NCBI GenBank assembly: GCA_013350335.1
Contig: CM023542.1
Coordinates: 806,001 to 870,000, forward strand
DNA length: 64,000 nucleotides
Direction of reading: 5' to 3'
DNA from: Chimonanthus salicifolius
Lineage: Eukaryota > Streptophyta > Magnoliopsida > Laurales > Calycanthaceae
Positions 47,201 to 58,060 of this stretch are shown here, piece after piece. Position 1 is the stretch's first letter. Every line of letters starts with the position of its first letter. The translations under genes were made by a program, and so were the position numbers. The notes under the pieces were generated by a model. It ran no database searches, was not told the DNA's origin, and saw only the letters and a program-made list of their open reading frames with translations.

Positions 47201-47475
47201 TCATTGGAGAAAAGGAATTTATTTCCTGCTGCGCCGCAGAACACTGCCATTGGTTGCCAGAGCAGTGCAGTCTTGAAGATGTCTTTGTGGTACTTGACCA
47301 TCCTCTTCGTTACGAATTTCTCCGGCACTGTAAAGAATTCAAGAACTTCTCCAAGGAATGGCCATCCAAAGCTCCCCGGTGGAGTGGTGACAACTTTCTT
47401 CTTGTAAAATCTAAGCAAGAGACCAGCAAAGACGAAGGAGAGTGCCATCAGAAACATGGATAGAAGTACCTCCAT
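44283..47475 (-). CDS. Cytochrome P450, CYP716-type (85 clan)
   Basis: A membrane-anchored ER monooxygenase. CYP716 enzymes commonly oxidise triterpenes such as beta-amyrin at C-28, but substrate cannot be read here. Three exons join in frame: 47475-46557, 46089-45902 and 44582-44283, giving 468 residues. An N-terminal anchor lies at 1-27 and [12 protein letters not shown] follows. [18 protein letters not shown] and WWPSSV are CYP716-like. The I-helix reads [12 protein letters not shown] (about 277), ExxR is EVMR at 338-341, FDPSRFEG lies at 390, and the haem loop [15 protein letters not shown] has its cysteine at about 415. All key residues are intact. The frame extends upstream without another ATG, so MEVLL at 47475 is the start. 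Introns hold a copia relic and SINE-like units. It is followed by the SIN3-like gene on the same strand. Confidence 0.93.
44990..45420 (+). mobile_element. Ty1/copia RNase H relic in P450 intron 2
   Basis: Plus-strand frames, with breaks, give [34 protein letters not shown] and QLARSS, then [20 protein letters not shown] and DLVVKFISS. These match the C-terminal RNase H end of plant copia polyproteins in order. Stops and frameshifts show it is dead. It lies antisense to the P450 gene between exons 2 and 3. Confidence 0.78.
45585..45720 (-). mobile_element. SINE-like tRNA-derived unit
   Basis: On the minus strand TAACTTAGTTGGTCTAAG resembles an A box and TTTGGATTCGACTCC resembles a B box, about 30 bases apart. 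It lies in P450 intron 2 next to the copia relic. No CCA or full cloverleaf is readable, so it is not called as a tRNA gene. Confidence 0.45.
46385..46460 (+). mobile_element. SINE-like tRNA-derived unit
   Basis: GGGGTTGGCCTGACGGTCAA resembles the A-box region and GAGTTCAATTCATGC the B-box region of plant tRNA-derived SINEs. It lies in P450 intron 1. The body and tail are not clear. Confidence 0.4.
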
Positions 47476-48000
47476 GACTGGCTGCACTTTGCGAGTTGGA
47501 GACTCAGTGAAGAAAGCCAAGGCAAGCAGGCAATAAATCTTTTAGTGGACTGAAATGTGTCTGCTTAATAGACATAGATTGAGGATTGCAGAAAATGGCG
47601 TATCTGCTTCCTTGTCAATTGGAATCTCATACGTGTGCTGCAGACAATGGAGGGTTGAAATATCAGAAGAATTGGGCTCTCGATTGAGGAAGATCTTCCA
47701 TATCTCAAAAAGGATAAAAACACCCAATTCTTCAATTGGACCTCCACTCAGGAACATTCCAGACACTTGGGCCTAAACTTGGATCCAGTCTCAGGTTTCT
47801 CAGCTCAGGTCCACTCAGTTCTCAGATAAGACATGAACCATTTACAGCTTTACCAATCAATGAATCGTTTGACAAAGATTGAATTCTGTCAACGCAAACA
47901 TAGATAAAGAGACAAATGGATCTCAACCACAACTCAAACCACGTAGATAAAGAAAGGCCAGATGATTAACCATTGAAACGGCTATCCATTCCGCAAAATC

Positions 48001-49409
48001 TGTAGGGAGACACAGGATAGAGTGGAATTTCTATTTTACCTCTACTGGTGTACCGCTCATCAAATACAGGTGTACCGATAACATGCCGTTCTGCATGTAT
48101 ATGTTCTGCATATCGGTACCAGACCCGGCCTAACTATAAGACAAGTTAGGCTTAGGCCTTAGGCCCCCATTTAAAAACCCACTCCTATTTTGATTGTATA
48201 GTGGACCGAATGAGATTGAGAGACAGAGCATGTGGAAAAATCCAGCCTAACTATAAAGCATTTTAGGTCAGCATAACTATAAAGTAAGTTAAGCCTGGGC
48301 CTTAGGCCCCTATTTGAAAAAGGCCCCACTCCTACTTTGATTGCATGGTGGAGTGGATGGGATTGAGAGACATAGCATGTGGAAAAAGCGACACGTCTAA
48401 GCCTATTTGGCTTAGATGAAAAATGGTAAAACCATTTGCAATGGGAAGGAAATGCAAAGTATTCAATTTTTTAGGGATTTGTCAAGAGTTTTTTTTTTCT
48501 TTTTTTGAATTATGATAAGATATTTGGTAATAAATACTCTACAATTGAAATGAGACTAGTTTTAGTAGAGATATTCATCAAGAGTTAGGACATAGTTTTA
48601 GAAAATACTGATCTCCAATTTTGATCATAGACCTAAAGGATCTTTCATCTAATAAGTGGATCAAATATTTCGAAAATTACATATGTTGGCAAAGAGATAC
48701 AAGGGCTACAAACCTAAAAAATTTAGTAATTTCAAGTACTCAATAGTCAAGAGGAGCTTCTTCTATTAATAAAATAAGCAATTGATTAAAGTACTTAGAC
48801 GAGGGGAATATATTTCAAGGGATTCTCCTAACCATTTCTGAAATTGTTTGTATTTTCTGTGGGTGTTGATTTGTGAATTTGTAGAGCTGGAATTTTGGAT
48901 TATTCTGTATTTCTTTTGGTTTAAGTTTGTGCTTATAAAATTTTATTTAAGAATGTATTTCCTCTTTGCAAATCATGCTGTGACTTTTAATTTAGAGATC
49001 TTTGGTGAGTTGTAGAATAATAGAGGACATTGTAACCATTCATCAATTCTCTTATTTTCACAGTGTCATGTTCTATTATTCTTTTAACCTTTCAATTTAG
49101 TTCATTTTAATTTTTCATTAATTTAAAGACTAAATGAATTAACCATATTTGCAATTATATTTTAGCAAAACATGAATACAAAAATTTAATTAGTAATTTT
49201 ACATCTCAAAAAGTAAAAAAAAAAATAGATTTTAGATAAATTTATTATTATATATAATTAAAATTTTAATTAATTATTACTTATAATAATATATTAAATA
49301 CCAAGAAGGCCCCATTTAGATTTTTCGCCTTAGGCCTCAATATGTGTTGAGCCGGCCCTGATCGGTATACCGGTACTTGATGAACGGTACTTCCGTGTCT
49401 CCTAACACA
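48001..49409. mobile_element. Outer TIR element interrupted by a hAT insertion
   Basis: The left end has TGTAGGGAGACACAGGA and, further in, GTACCGCTCATCAAATAC. The inverse of the right end reads TGTTAGGAGACACGGA and then GTACCGTTCATCAAGTAC, so the two ends are inverted copies. The left arm carries about 30 extra bases between these blocks. The interior is almost entirely taken up by the hAT-like insertion. Confidence 0.55.
48120..49360. mobile_element. hAT-like element, 1241 bp, with ATCGGTAC/T duplication
   Basis: The left end CAGACCCGGCC and the inverse of the right end, CAGGGCCGGCT, match a common plant hAT terminus. Flanking 8-mers are ATCGGTAC (48112-48119) and ATCGGTAT (49361-49368), seven of eight identical. 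AGGCCTTAGGCCCC-type repeats lie at both ends, and an internal direct repeat of about 120 bases (48117-48230 and 48245-48380) repeats CCTAACTATAA...GGCCTTAGGCCCC. No transposase frame is present. Confidence 0.8.
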
Positions 49410-50840
49410 GTTGTGTCGAAAAGCACCTTCTTAAGTCCCGTCAAGACGTTCCTAAGCGAACAATCTAGAGAGAATCATACATCATTACATAGCACTAAAG
49501 TCCAATACAAGGTATTCAATTTGTCATCAATCTAGTGTATTATAAGTACATGAAAGAGGGACCCATGTCCATATTTTATATGCAGTGGGTTTCTATGGGC
49601 TTTCTACTTTGAAGAGAACATGTTGCCATAGTAAATGATCAGTTAATTTTAAGTTCTTAGGATATGGATTTGACTAAGTTGGAGAAGCCAATGGATTTGA
49701 CTAGGTTGAATCAAGCAACAATTAATTGATGTTTCCTTCTTTTTTCAGGATCTGACTAACGGGTATTCACGGGTTTGGTTCAGACAGGGCTATACTAAAA
49801 AACGCCTGAGTTAGATTATTTTTACCAAAGCCCGAGTCCATTTGAAGCTCAGTGGACTTTAGACGCCAAAGCCATATTATGTCTGATTAAAACCCGTTTA
49901 TTTTGCATCTGGTACGGTTTTTTATTTTGTAAAAAACAATTGTTATGTAATTGAAAATATAACTGTATAGATTCTTTTTTTCTTTTTGAATGTAAGATTA
50001 AATAAAGTTGTCAACCTTTGTCAAATCCCGTTTAAATAGTTATATTTTTAACTGCCCAGCCTATTAGACAAAATCTTTGTCCAACCCCGTTTATTTAGGT
50101 CGGGTTTACGCCAAGTTTGGACAAATGAACACCCCTACTTTGATTTGTAGTATACCCTTGACACATGTTAGATAATGATCTGCAATTCTATCCAAAATTT
50201 TCATGGGTATTCAATTTCGAGTCTGCATTTGAAGAGTTGAATTTGCAATCAGATGAATACTTTCTAACACACCCAACAAAGCATCATTCTCACAATGTTG
50301 ACCAAGTCACTTATATTTTTAATATAACAGTTAGGCTCTGACTAAATATTTTAAAAAACAGATGGCATTTTACATATGTATGTCACAATCTGTGACAGTG
50401 ATTAAAATGGATACCACATCATTGTTGAGACTCTCCTTTTATATTTAAACTTGACACATCTCATCTACGAAGGTTCTTGGAAATCAAGTCTTTCAACAGT
50501 TTGTGATTACTTTGAAGATAAAGCTCCTCTCTTTTGTTATTTTTTTCTACATTTTTTTGTTTTTCAGTTGGTAGAAGAGGCCAAGTTTTCTTATATGAGC
50601 TCATCTATCAATTTCAAGGAGTTTGTGAACTGGTTTACATTGCATTAAACTATAATTATGCCCTAATCCTTCTTTTTTTTTTTAACCTGGACGTGCTGGT
50701 GAAGCTATTGTTGCTTGTATGACTTGTTCATAATATTCAAAGGATGATTGCATCACCCATTAACATAATTTCTGTGTAGAAACAAAACATAAATCTATAA
50801 CAACCATGTTCAACATTAGAGGAATTAGAGTTCCAAAGCC

Positions 50841-53800
50841 ATGCAAGTCCACTTCAAACGTCTGTTTTTTCTTGTTCTTTTCTCTCAACTCTGGTTCATA
50901 CATGGCTGCTATGAGGATGAAAGAGCAGCTCTCTTGAGCTTCAAGTCCTTCCTGGATGACCCTTCAGCTCGTCTGTCTTCTTGGCAAGGCATAAACTACT
51001 GCAATTGGCATGGAATTCTCTGTTCCGATTCATTGCATGTTGTCTCAATTGACCTCGGAAAGCCCAATCCAGGTATCTTAATCCGCGGCTTCTACGGAAG
51101 GATTGTGTCTCTCGCTGGCCCAAAATCCATGGCCCTCAATGGTACAATTTCCCCCTCTCTATTTACACTCCCTCATCTCCAATACCTTGATCTTAGTTTC
51201 AACAATTTCCACCTTACAAAACTTCCTCCTCTACTAGCAAATCTCACAAGCCTCAGTTATCTCAACCTTTCGAATTCCATGTTCTCTGGCTCCATCACTA
51301 CACAACTAGCAAACCTTTCTTCCCTACAATCCCTTGATCTCTCTTCTTCTGTTCAGATTATTGATATGTCGTCGATGAAGGTAATCATGCGTTCCCCTGA
51401 CATTTCCTGGAAATCCCAGTTTTCATACCTCTCCAATGGCTATGTTTCTTGTCAAAATTTGAATTGGTTGAGAGAGTTGGGTAATCTGAGGGAGCTCCTA
51501 CTAAATGGTGTTGATTTATCTGCAGCATCTCTGGTTACAAATTGGGCAGAACCTATATCATTTCTTTATAATCTGAGGCAGCTCTCTCTCTCAGATTGTG
51601 GAATATCAGGCATGATTCCAATGAATTATTTACTCAATCTCACGCCTCTCTTCTCTAGGAATGGGTTCGAATTTTCTTGCCTCTCCCATCCCAGTTCAAT
51701 TAGCTAATCTTACTTTCCTGACAAGTCTTGATCTCAGTGATTCTCATATCCAAGATTCCATTGTCTACCTACCTCAACTGCATGAATTGCATCTGGGAGA
51801 TAATAAAGATCTTTCCATTGATCTCGCTTGGATGTTTGCGCTTCCATGGACATACCTGGACACACTTTCAATTCAGTCCACCAACATTATAGGTCACATA
51901 CCACCTTCCATTTCCAATACCTCTTCATTGGTCAATCTCATTGCGTCAAGTTGTTCGATTCAAGGACCTATTCCCAATTCAGTCACAAATCTTTCTAATT
52001 TACAGATCCTATACCTCTCTCTGAACAACTTAACTGGAGAGCTTCCCCATCCACTCTCTGGTTTAAAAGGTCTCAAAGCACTACGTGTCTACTACAACAA
52101 GTTAGCAGGGCAAGTACCCAAATCAGTGTGCAACATTTCTTCACTTGTAGACATCAATTTACAAGGTAATAGTTTTAATGTAACATTACCTGATTGCATA
52201 GGGTCAGCTTCATAATCTTAAAGTATTTTATTTTAATTCCAACTCCTTGGAGGGAACCATCACTTCATTGCTTTCCTTCTTCGAAAAATCCTCACCTGTC
52301 ATCGTAGGTCTGGCGTACAGTGGGATCACTGTCAAGACAGAACCACAACCATTTCAGCAGAACTTCCAACCATGGTTACTGGACTTGGGCTCATGTAATT
52401 TAGTAGGAGAAATTCCAGCCTTCATTTCCAATCTGACCCGTCTCGCCTTCTTATCCTTAAGTGACAACAATCTAACAGGCACAATCCCTTTGTGGCTTTT
52501 CAAACTCCCCATTCTCACTTTTTTGGATCTCTCAAACAACAATCTCCAAGGGATCCTTCCACCTTCACTCCACTTCCAGTCTGGCTTCCCTTTATCAGGA
52601 CTAAGCTTATCAAATAACAGCCTTGAAGGGTCCCTTCCTCTGGTGTCTGGGACCGTTGAAGTTCTTGATCTTTCTATGAATACTTTCACAGGAGAAATCC
52701 CGAGACAAATTGGAGAGACTATATCCAATGCAATATACGTTTCTCTTAAAGGAAATATACTTTCTGGGCCAATTCCAAACTCTTGTGAACAGAAGAGTTC
52801 TGCTTTAATGAACCTCGATCTTTCAAACAACAGCCTCTCTGGAGAAATCCCTTCAAGTATTGGAAACTGCAAATCTCTAGTTTCTCTAGACCTTAGCACT
52901 AACAGCCTTTCTGGGTACCTCCCTGAAGAGCTAAAATTTGTGAAAAACCTAAGCTCCCTACAGCTAAGCAACAATCGTCTTGAAGGCTCTTTTCCCAATT
53001 TCATCCAACACCTTGATAAACTTGAGTTCCTGAACTTGAAAGGCAACAAATTTGAAGGGAGAATTCCTGGTTTTATTGGAAAGCTTCAAAACATTCGAAT
53101 TCTCGTGCTGAGATCGAATTCTTTCAATGATTCAATACCAGAAGTGATAACCCATTTGAGAAAACTTCAATTCCTGGACTTATCACACAATAAGCTGTCT
53201 GGTTCAATCCCTAAAAGCATAGGCAGATTCAGTATACTGACTAGAATACCAACAGATGGAAGCTTGCTGGGCTATGTGTTTTCACTCATATACCAAGGAA
53301 TTCAATTGGAAATTGTGACCAAGGGGAGTATTCATGAGCTTGAATACGTTTTTTCTTACAATAGTGGGATGGATCTCTCTAGCAATCTTTTGGAGGGAAG
53401 CATCCCAGTTGAAGTGTGTCAGTTGCAAGGGCTATACATGCTTAATCTGTCATACAACAATCTCTCAGGTGAGATACCACTGAACATTGGCAACATGACA
53501 GGATTGGAGTCCTTGGATCTAAGGGCCAGCCATTTGATTGGAGAGATCCCGGAGACTTTGACTTTGTTGGACTCTCTTGGTTATTTGAATCTTTCATACA
53601 ACAATTTGAGTGGCAAGATTCCTAGAGGAGATCACTTTGATACGTTGAGTTTGGATGGGTCAGCTTACATTGGAAACGATCAGCTATGTGGGCCACCTCT
53701 GAGTAGGGCCTGTGAGATTGATCCACGTGGCAACGATGTGGATCAAGTGGAGAATGATGGGCTAGATAGGAAACAAAAAATGTGGTTATTTTGGCTTGTC

Positions 53801-53926
53801 TTCTTTGGTTACTCACTTGGGATTGGAGGACTCTTTGGTGTATTGGCCATGAGAAAGGAATGGTGGGACAGATATTGGCAAGGAGTTGATTATGTATCAA
53901 GGAAAGTTATCAACTGGCTCTCTTGA
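50841..53926 (+). pseudogene. LRR receptor-like protein (RLP) gene with two frameshifts
   Basis: A Cf/EIX-type RLP: plasma-membrane, extracellular LRRs, no kinase. Three overlapping frames form one gene of about 1,020 codons: 50841-51707, 51661-52215 and 52247-53926. A signal peptide (FLVLFSQLWFIHG) leads into the LRR N-cap CYEDERAALLSFKSFL...CNWHGILC. LRRs of the form LxxLDLSxNxLxGxIP follow, then the C-cap QLCGPPLSRAC, a transmembrane helix (LFWLVFFGYSLGIGGLFG) and a short basic tail ending NWLS. The frame moves by +1 between about 51640 and 51660, and again at about 52200, just after LPDCIG. LRR homology continues without a gap across both breaks. No splice sites there explain the shifts and RLPs are usually intronless. 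It is therefore a recent pseudogene, or has indel errors in the assembly. Confidence 0.85.
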
Positions 53927-54437
53927 GTTTGATGATCGCCATCAGCATGTTGGTAGGTAGGTATGCATGTATGTATATTTATTTTATTATTAAGATATTG
54001 ATAGTTTTTTTTTTTTTTTGGTTAGAATAGGATAGACTTCATTACACTCGAACTCTTGTAAAATTTGGAGTATGGGACCTACACATAGAATCTATTAGAA
54101 TTCTAGTAGTAAACTCTAAAAAAAGTCACCAAGGCTTTCTCTTCTTAATTGAAGAGTTGTTCCCCTTGAAGTTGAAGATCTTATGACAAATCATGCTTCT
54201 TCTTCTTTTTTTCTGTTTCTTTTATCTTAAATGTTATTATCTCATCCACATATATGATGGTTTAAATCTCTCTCAACGCTTCAGGAAAGAACTCTCTATA
54301 AAATATGAAGAAAATGTATCGGGTTCAGGCCAAGCTATGTTCTACTGCAGCATGAGCTCGTTAATATATACAGAAGCCTGAGCCTGCCTAAAGTTCGTCG
54401 GACTTTGTAGGTTAAAGCCTTTGCATATATGGCCTAG
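53927..54437. other. 3' flank of the LRR gene
   Basis: AT-rich 3' UTR and flank with a T-run at about 54007-54020. It may contain part of the copia-like element interrupted by the solo LTR, but no copia motif is readable here. Confidence 0.4.
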
Positions 54438-54442
54438 ATATT

Positions 54443-57400
54443 TGTAATACCCTGACCCAAATTAAGCGTATTTAGTTTAATAAATCCTTCTTAGACCTGT
54501 TAATCTCAAAGATTTCGGTTAGGGCTTTGTGAAAAGCCCAGGTGTGGCCCAATCTGAGCTCGAAAACTCAGTGATCCAGCTCGTCCAGCTGGAGGGGCAA
54601 AATGGTAATTTACCGCTTATTGTTATTATTTTATAAATTGTGTTATTATTTGATTATTATTGGATGATATTATTCTCCTTAATCAAGGATTCCTATTTCT
54701 GATTTTAAAATAATTTTATTTTCAGAAAATAGTATTTAAAAACCCCCCGTCAAAACCCCGAAAGGGAAAAGTAAATATTTTTAAATGGTTTTGGAAATGC
54801 GAAATTTTTTGAAACAAGTATAGTATGTTAGATCATTTTAGTATGGTCTAGTTTATTCTTTTAAACCCCAAAAATGAGGACTTTAAATCGTTTTATTTAA
54901 TACAAGTTAAATCACATAAATAGTGTTAAATTGTGAATTTTATTTAAATCTATGGTTTTTGGTGAGTTTTTAATTTCCAAATTTTTATGATGATTAGAGT
55001 TTTCAAAACCCAACTTATCTGTCAGGTTGAATTAAAATTTTTGAGCTTTAAAAGTATTGTTTTTAGTTAAAATTCGAGTTTTTATTAAAATAGGGGCCTA
55101 TTTGCAAAATCAGAATTTATGGAGGACTTATCTGCAACCAGTCACCCAAACAGTACCGTTATTGTTGGGGACGTAGGTCACAACTGCATGCAACCTCCGG
55201 CTGGCCTCCTTCAATTGAGCTGTGTTTTCTATAAAACCTCCTCCACGTGATTTCACTCCCAGATAATTTTATCTCATTTCCCTCTCAGTCTCAGCTGATC
55301 TGAAAACCAGTCGATCCCTCTTTGTTTTCAAAACTTTTCTTCACCGTAGATTATAGGAGAAAATTTTTAAAGCTTAGATTTTCAACCCAGGAACTCGAGT
55401 GAAGGTAACCATTGTGTTCCTCTTTAAATTTCAATCGATTTAGAATCAAGAAAAAATGAATTTGGCCAAGTTTTGAGGAGTAAAATGGTTTTGAAGTTTA
55501 AGAACAAACTTGATTTTTCTTGTATCAGTGTGTTTTTGGTGTTTAAATCCAATGGCCCATTAAGTTTTAAAGCTCCAAACCACTCTCTATGGAAAGATGA
55601 CTCACTGAGGAGTCCATCTGAGTAGTTGGATGTGAAAACCGAATTCAGAAAACCCACTGTTTCTGAATTCGTATTTTGTGGAGTACTACCCGTTACTGTC
55701 TATTGTTATAGATAGAGGAGGAAGACAACTCTCGGACTGTCCGAGAGTTGTGCTTCGGACGATCCGAGCTTCATTTCGAAGTCCTAAAGCATCCGAGGCT
55801 AGCCATTCTCCGCCGGACGTTTAGAGTCCTGTTCGGAAGGACCGAACCCTCTCGGACGATCCGAGACACACAGACCCACCAAAGCCTGTTTCTTTGTTTT
55901 TCGGTTCGGAAGGACCTTCGGACGATCCGAGACCTGATCTTCGGACGGTCCGAAGATAGACCCAAGATCCGAAGTCCTGTGACTAGTTTAAGCAGTTGTT
56001 CGGATGATCCGAAGCCACAGTACCTGCTTCCGATGCATGTTCTGAGGAAACCAGTTTTTGAATGTAAAATCTTGTTTGATTTGGTGATGCATGTTTAGAT
56101 GCTAAGTTTAATGTTATGTTTATGCCCACGTAATAAATTAAAAATGTACTAACCCTCTTCTCTTAATACTATAGTGTATATACTATTGTATTCACTTCCA
56201 GGTCGACCCTATTGGTCAGACACTGAGTGACTTCACTTCCAGGCCAACGCTATATCTGTCGAGCACTGAGTCACCTCGAGGTCTTACTCAACATGTCAAA
56301 TCTGGTCATATCCAGAAGACAACCGAGAAGTGACCTGAGTATCTAGACCTAACTCAATAAGTCAATCTGGTCATGCCCAGAAGACAATATGAGTTTTGGA
56401 CTGAGTACCCTATTATTATACATTGTGGATTATTGTAACTTAAAATGGTTAGAAACTAAATAGGAGACTCAATTCCATTTATCTTAGAAATTTTTGGGAA
56501 AACAATATGGTTTTGAAATACTACTTGTATGTATGCATTTGAATGCTATGTATGTTAACCTATTATTGATTGTGCACTTATTTGCTTGTTTGAACAGAAA
56601 CCGCGATACCACATATTTTCGGTGAAGGAATTTAACTTTGCAGTAGGTGTAATTAGGTTTTAGGAGATGAATCTTGATAAATGAGTGGTTTCAAGTTTGA
56701 TGAACCCATCCATGTGCCTAGACATGATGCACTGTTGTAAGAAGTGCTTATGATAATTGTGACTATTTATGATGTTGATCATATGAGATATGTAATACTG
56801 CTTCCACGTGCCCTTGACTATTGAACCAATATCGGCCATGTGTGTGAAATGGACTTACGTCTACTGGACCAGGGGTGTCGACAGTTGCTGACTTGAGGAG
56901 TGTCAGTATCGGCCATGTGAGGGCCGGAGATGTACTTGCAGGAATGTATTTTGATCATGTCGGGACTTAATATAATGGTCTCAGCGTAGTATGTAGACGT
57001 TACGTTGGATAACAGCAGTAATGGAAATGATGATGAGATTATACTTGATGTTGAGAATTTATTATCAAGCATGAGATATTATATTGCAAATGTTGATTAT
57101 TTACTAACCTGATGCTCATTTGACTGCACTTTTATATTTCCTTCATTTGGCTAGTTAGCTCACCCCACTCACCTTTCAGGAGATGTGCCCGAGGAGGAGA
57201 ACCCTCCATATGAAGCTTATGATGGATAAGCTGCTACGTTGCCTTGAGATTCCCGCTGAAGGGAATTCCGCTATCTTTGCTTTTTGGTTCCTTGAACTTT
57301 TTGTTTATGTAAAGTACTGTGTGTGGTACTTATTTTGTATTGATGTAATGTATTAAACTACCATGTGTTTCGTAGTTAGTCTGATAATTTTTGTAATAAT

Positions 57401-57599
57401 AAATTGTTGTTGAATTTATGTGTTTGTGTTGATGTCTCTTGGAGGTAGACTTATGATATGTGTTTGATTCCACATGTTGAGATCATGTGTGACCTTTGGG
57501 CCTAACCGTTGATCCAGCCCAGTTAGACTTCTTGAGTTTAATTTTCAAAAAAAAAAATCAGTCGCGTTCTAGGCCCACTTTTTGGGTCGGGGCGTGACA
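54443..57599. mobile_element. Gypsy-type solo LTR, 3157 bp, with ATATT duplication
   Basis: It begins TGTAATACCCTGACCCAAA and ends TTTGGGTCGGGGCGTGACA, so the two ends are also inverse to each other. This terminal form is common in plant Ty3/gypsy LTRs. Perfect 5-bp duplications ATATT lie at 54438-54442 and 57600-57604. No gag or pol is present. It contains a palindrome cluster at 55726-56013 and a repeated CTGGTCAT-A/G-T/C-CCAGAAGACAA motif at about 56303 and 56366. It interrupts, or lies immediately beside, a copia relic. Confidence 0.85.
55726..56013. repeat. Cluster of TCGGACGATCCGA palindromes in the solo LTR
   Basis: One perfect 25-base palindrome with 12-base arms (arm CAACTCTCGGAC) lies at 55726-55750. 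Five further near-identical palindromes with core TCGGA-Y-G-R-TCCGA lie at about 55754, 55851, 55917, 55938 and 55999. GGTTCGGAAGGACC variants lie between them. Confidence 0.85.
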
Positions 57600-57624
57600 A
57601 TATTTTTCCCTTTTTGCATATTCT

Positions 57625-58060
57625 GTTGCAGATTTGGCAGGCAACCAAATGACCGTAGATTCACAAATGGATATTGTATCTTCTTTGGTCAATCTCTCAT
57701 TTCTTGGAGCGCAAAAACCTAATGTTGCTCGCTCTAGTACCGAATTTGACTATCGATCATTGACCCATACTACTGTTGAGTTAGCTTGAATTCGCGTGTT
57801 ACTCGAGGATTTTGGCATTTATCTCAAAACACCCTTACCAATTTGGTGTGATAATAATAGTACCATCTATTTGGCATCTACATCTATTGTGCTCGAACCA
57901 AATATGTTGAAGTAGACTACCATTATATTTGAAAGAAAGTTGTTCGAGGTGATGTTGATTTCGATATATTTAACCAATTAGTTGATCAATTTACTGGTAT
58001 TTTCACTAACGGTCTCTCCTCTACTCAATTTATCTACTTGAGCCCAATATTGTTTAACTT
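57625..58060 (+). mobile_element. Ty1/copia RNase H relic
   Basis: Broken plus-strand frames give PNDRRFTNGYCIFFGQSLIS, then KPNVARSSTEFDYRSLTHTT, then LLEDFGIYLKTPLPIWCDNN and STIYLAS. These match the copia RNase H domain (ARSSTEAEYR..., PIWCDN) in order. Stops and frameshifts inactivate it. A purine-rich AACTTAAGAGTGTGTGTTAG follows and may mark the PPT and the 3' LTR start. Confidence 0.82.

Larger units (their letters stand above)
47476..50840. other. Intergenic region with nested TIR elements
   Basis: This is the space between the divergent P450 and LRR genes. The P450 promoter occupies the first few hundred bases. A nested pair of TIR elements spans 48001-49409. A weaker element with ends TAACGGGTATTCAC and ACACCCCTA may lie at 49757-50136. 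No coding exon is evident. Confidence 0.55.

Noticed and set aside
46799..47407. 202-residue plus-strand frame opposite P450 exon 1
   Set aside because: It is antisense to a clear P450 exon and shows no domain. It reflects codon composition on the opposite strand.
49757..50136. hAT-like element with TAACGGGTATTCAC and ACACCCCTA ends
   Set aside because: The ends match each other only weakly and the flanks show no 8-bp duplication. It is mentioned in the intergenic entry only.
52354..53049. 231-residue minus-strand frame inside the LRR gene
   Set aside because: It is an antisense reading of LRR repeats, which produces the repeated RLLFERSR pattern.
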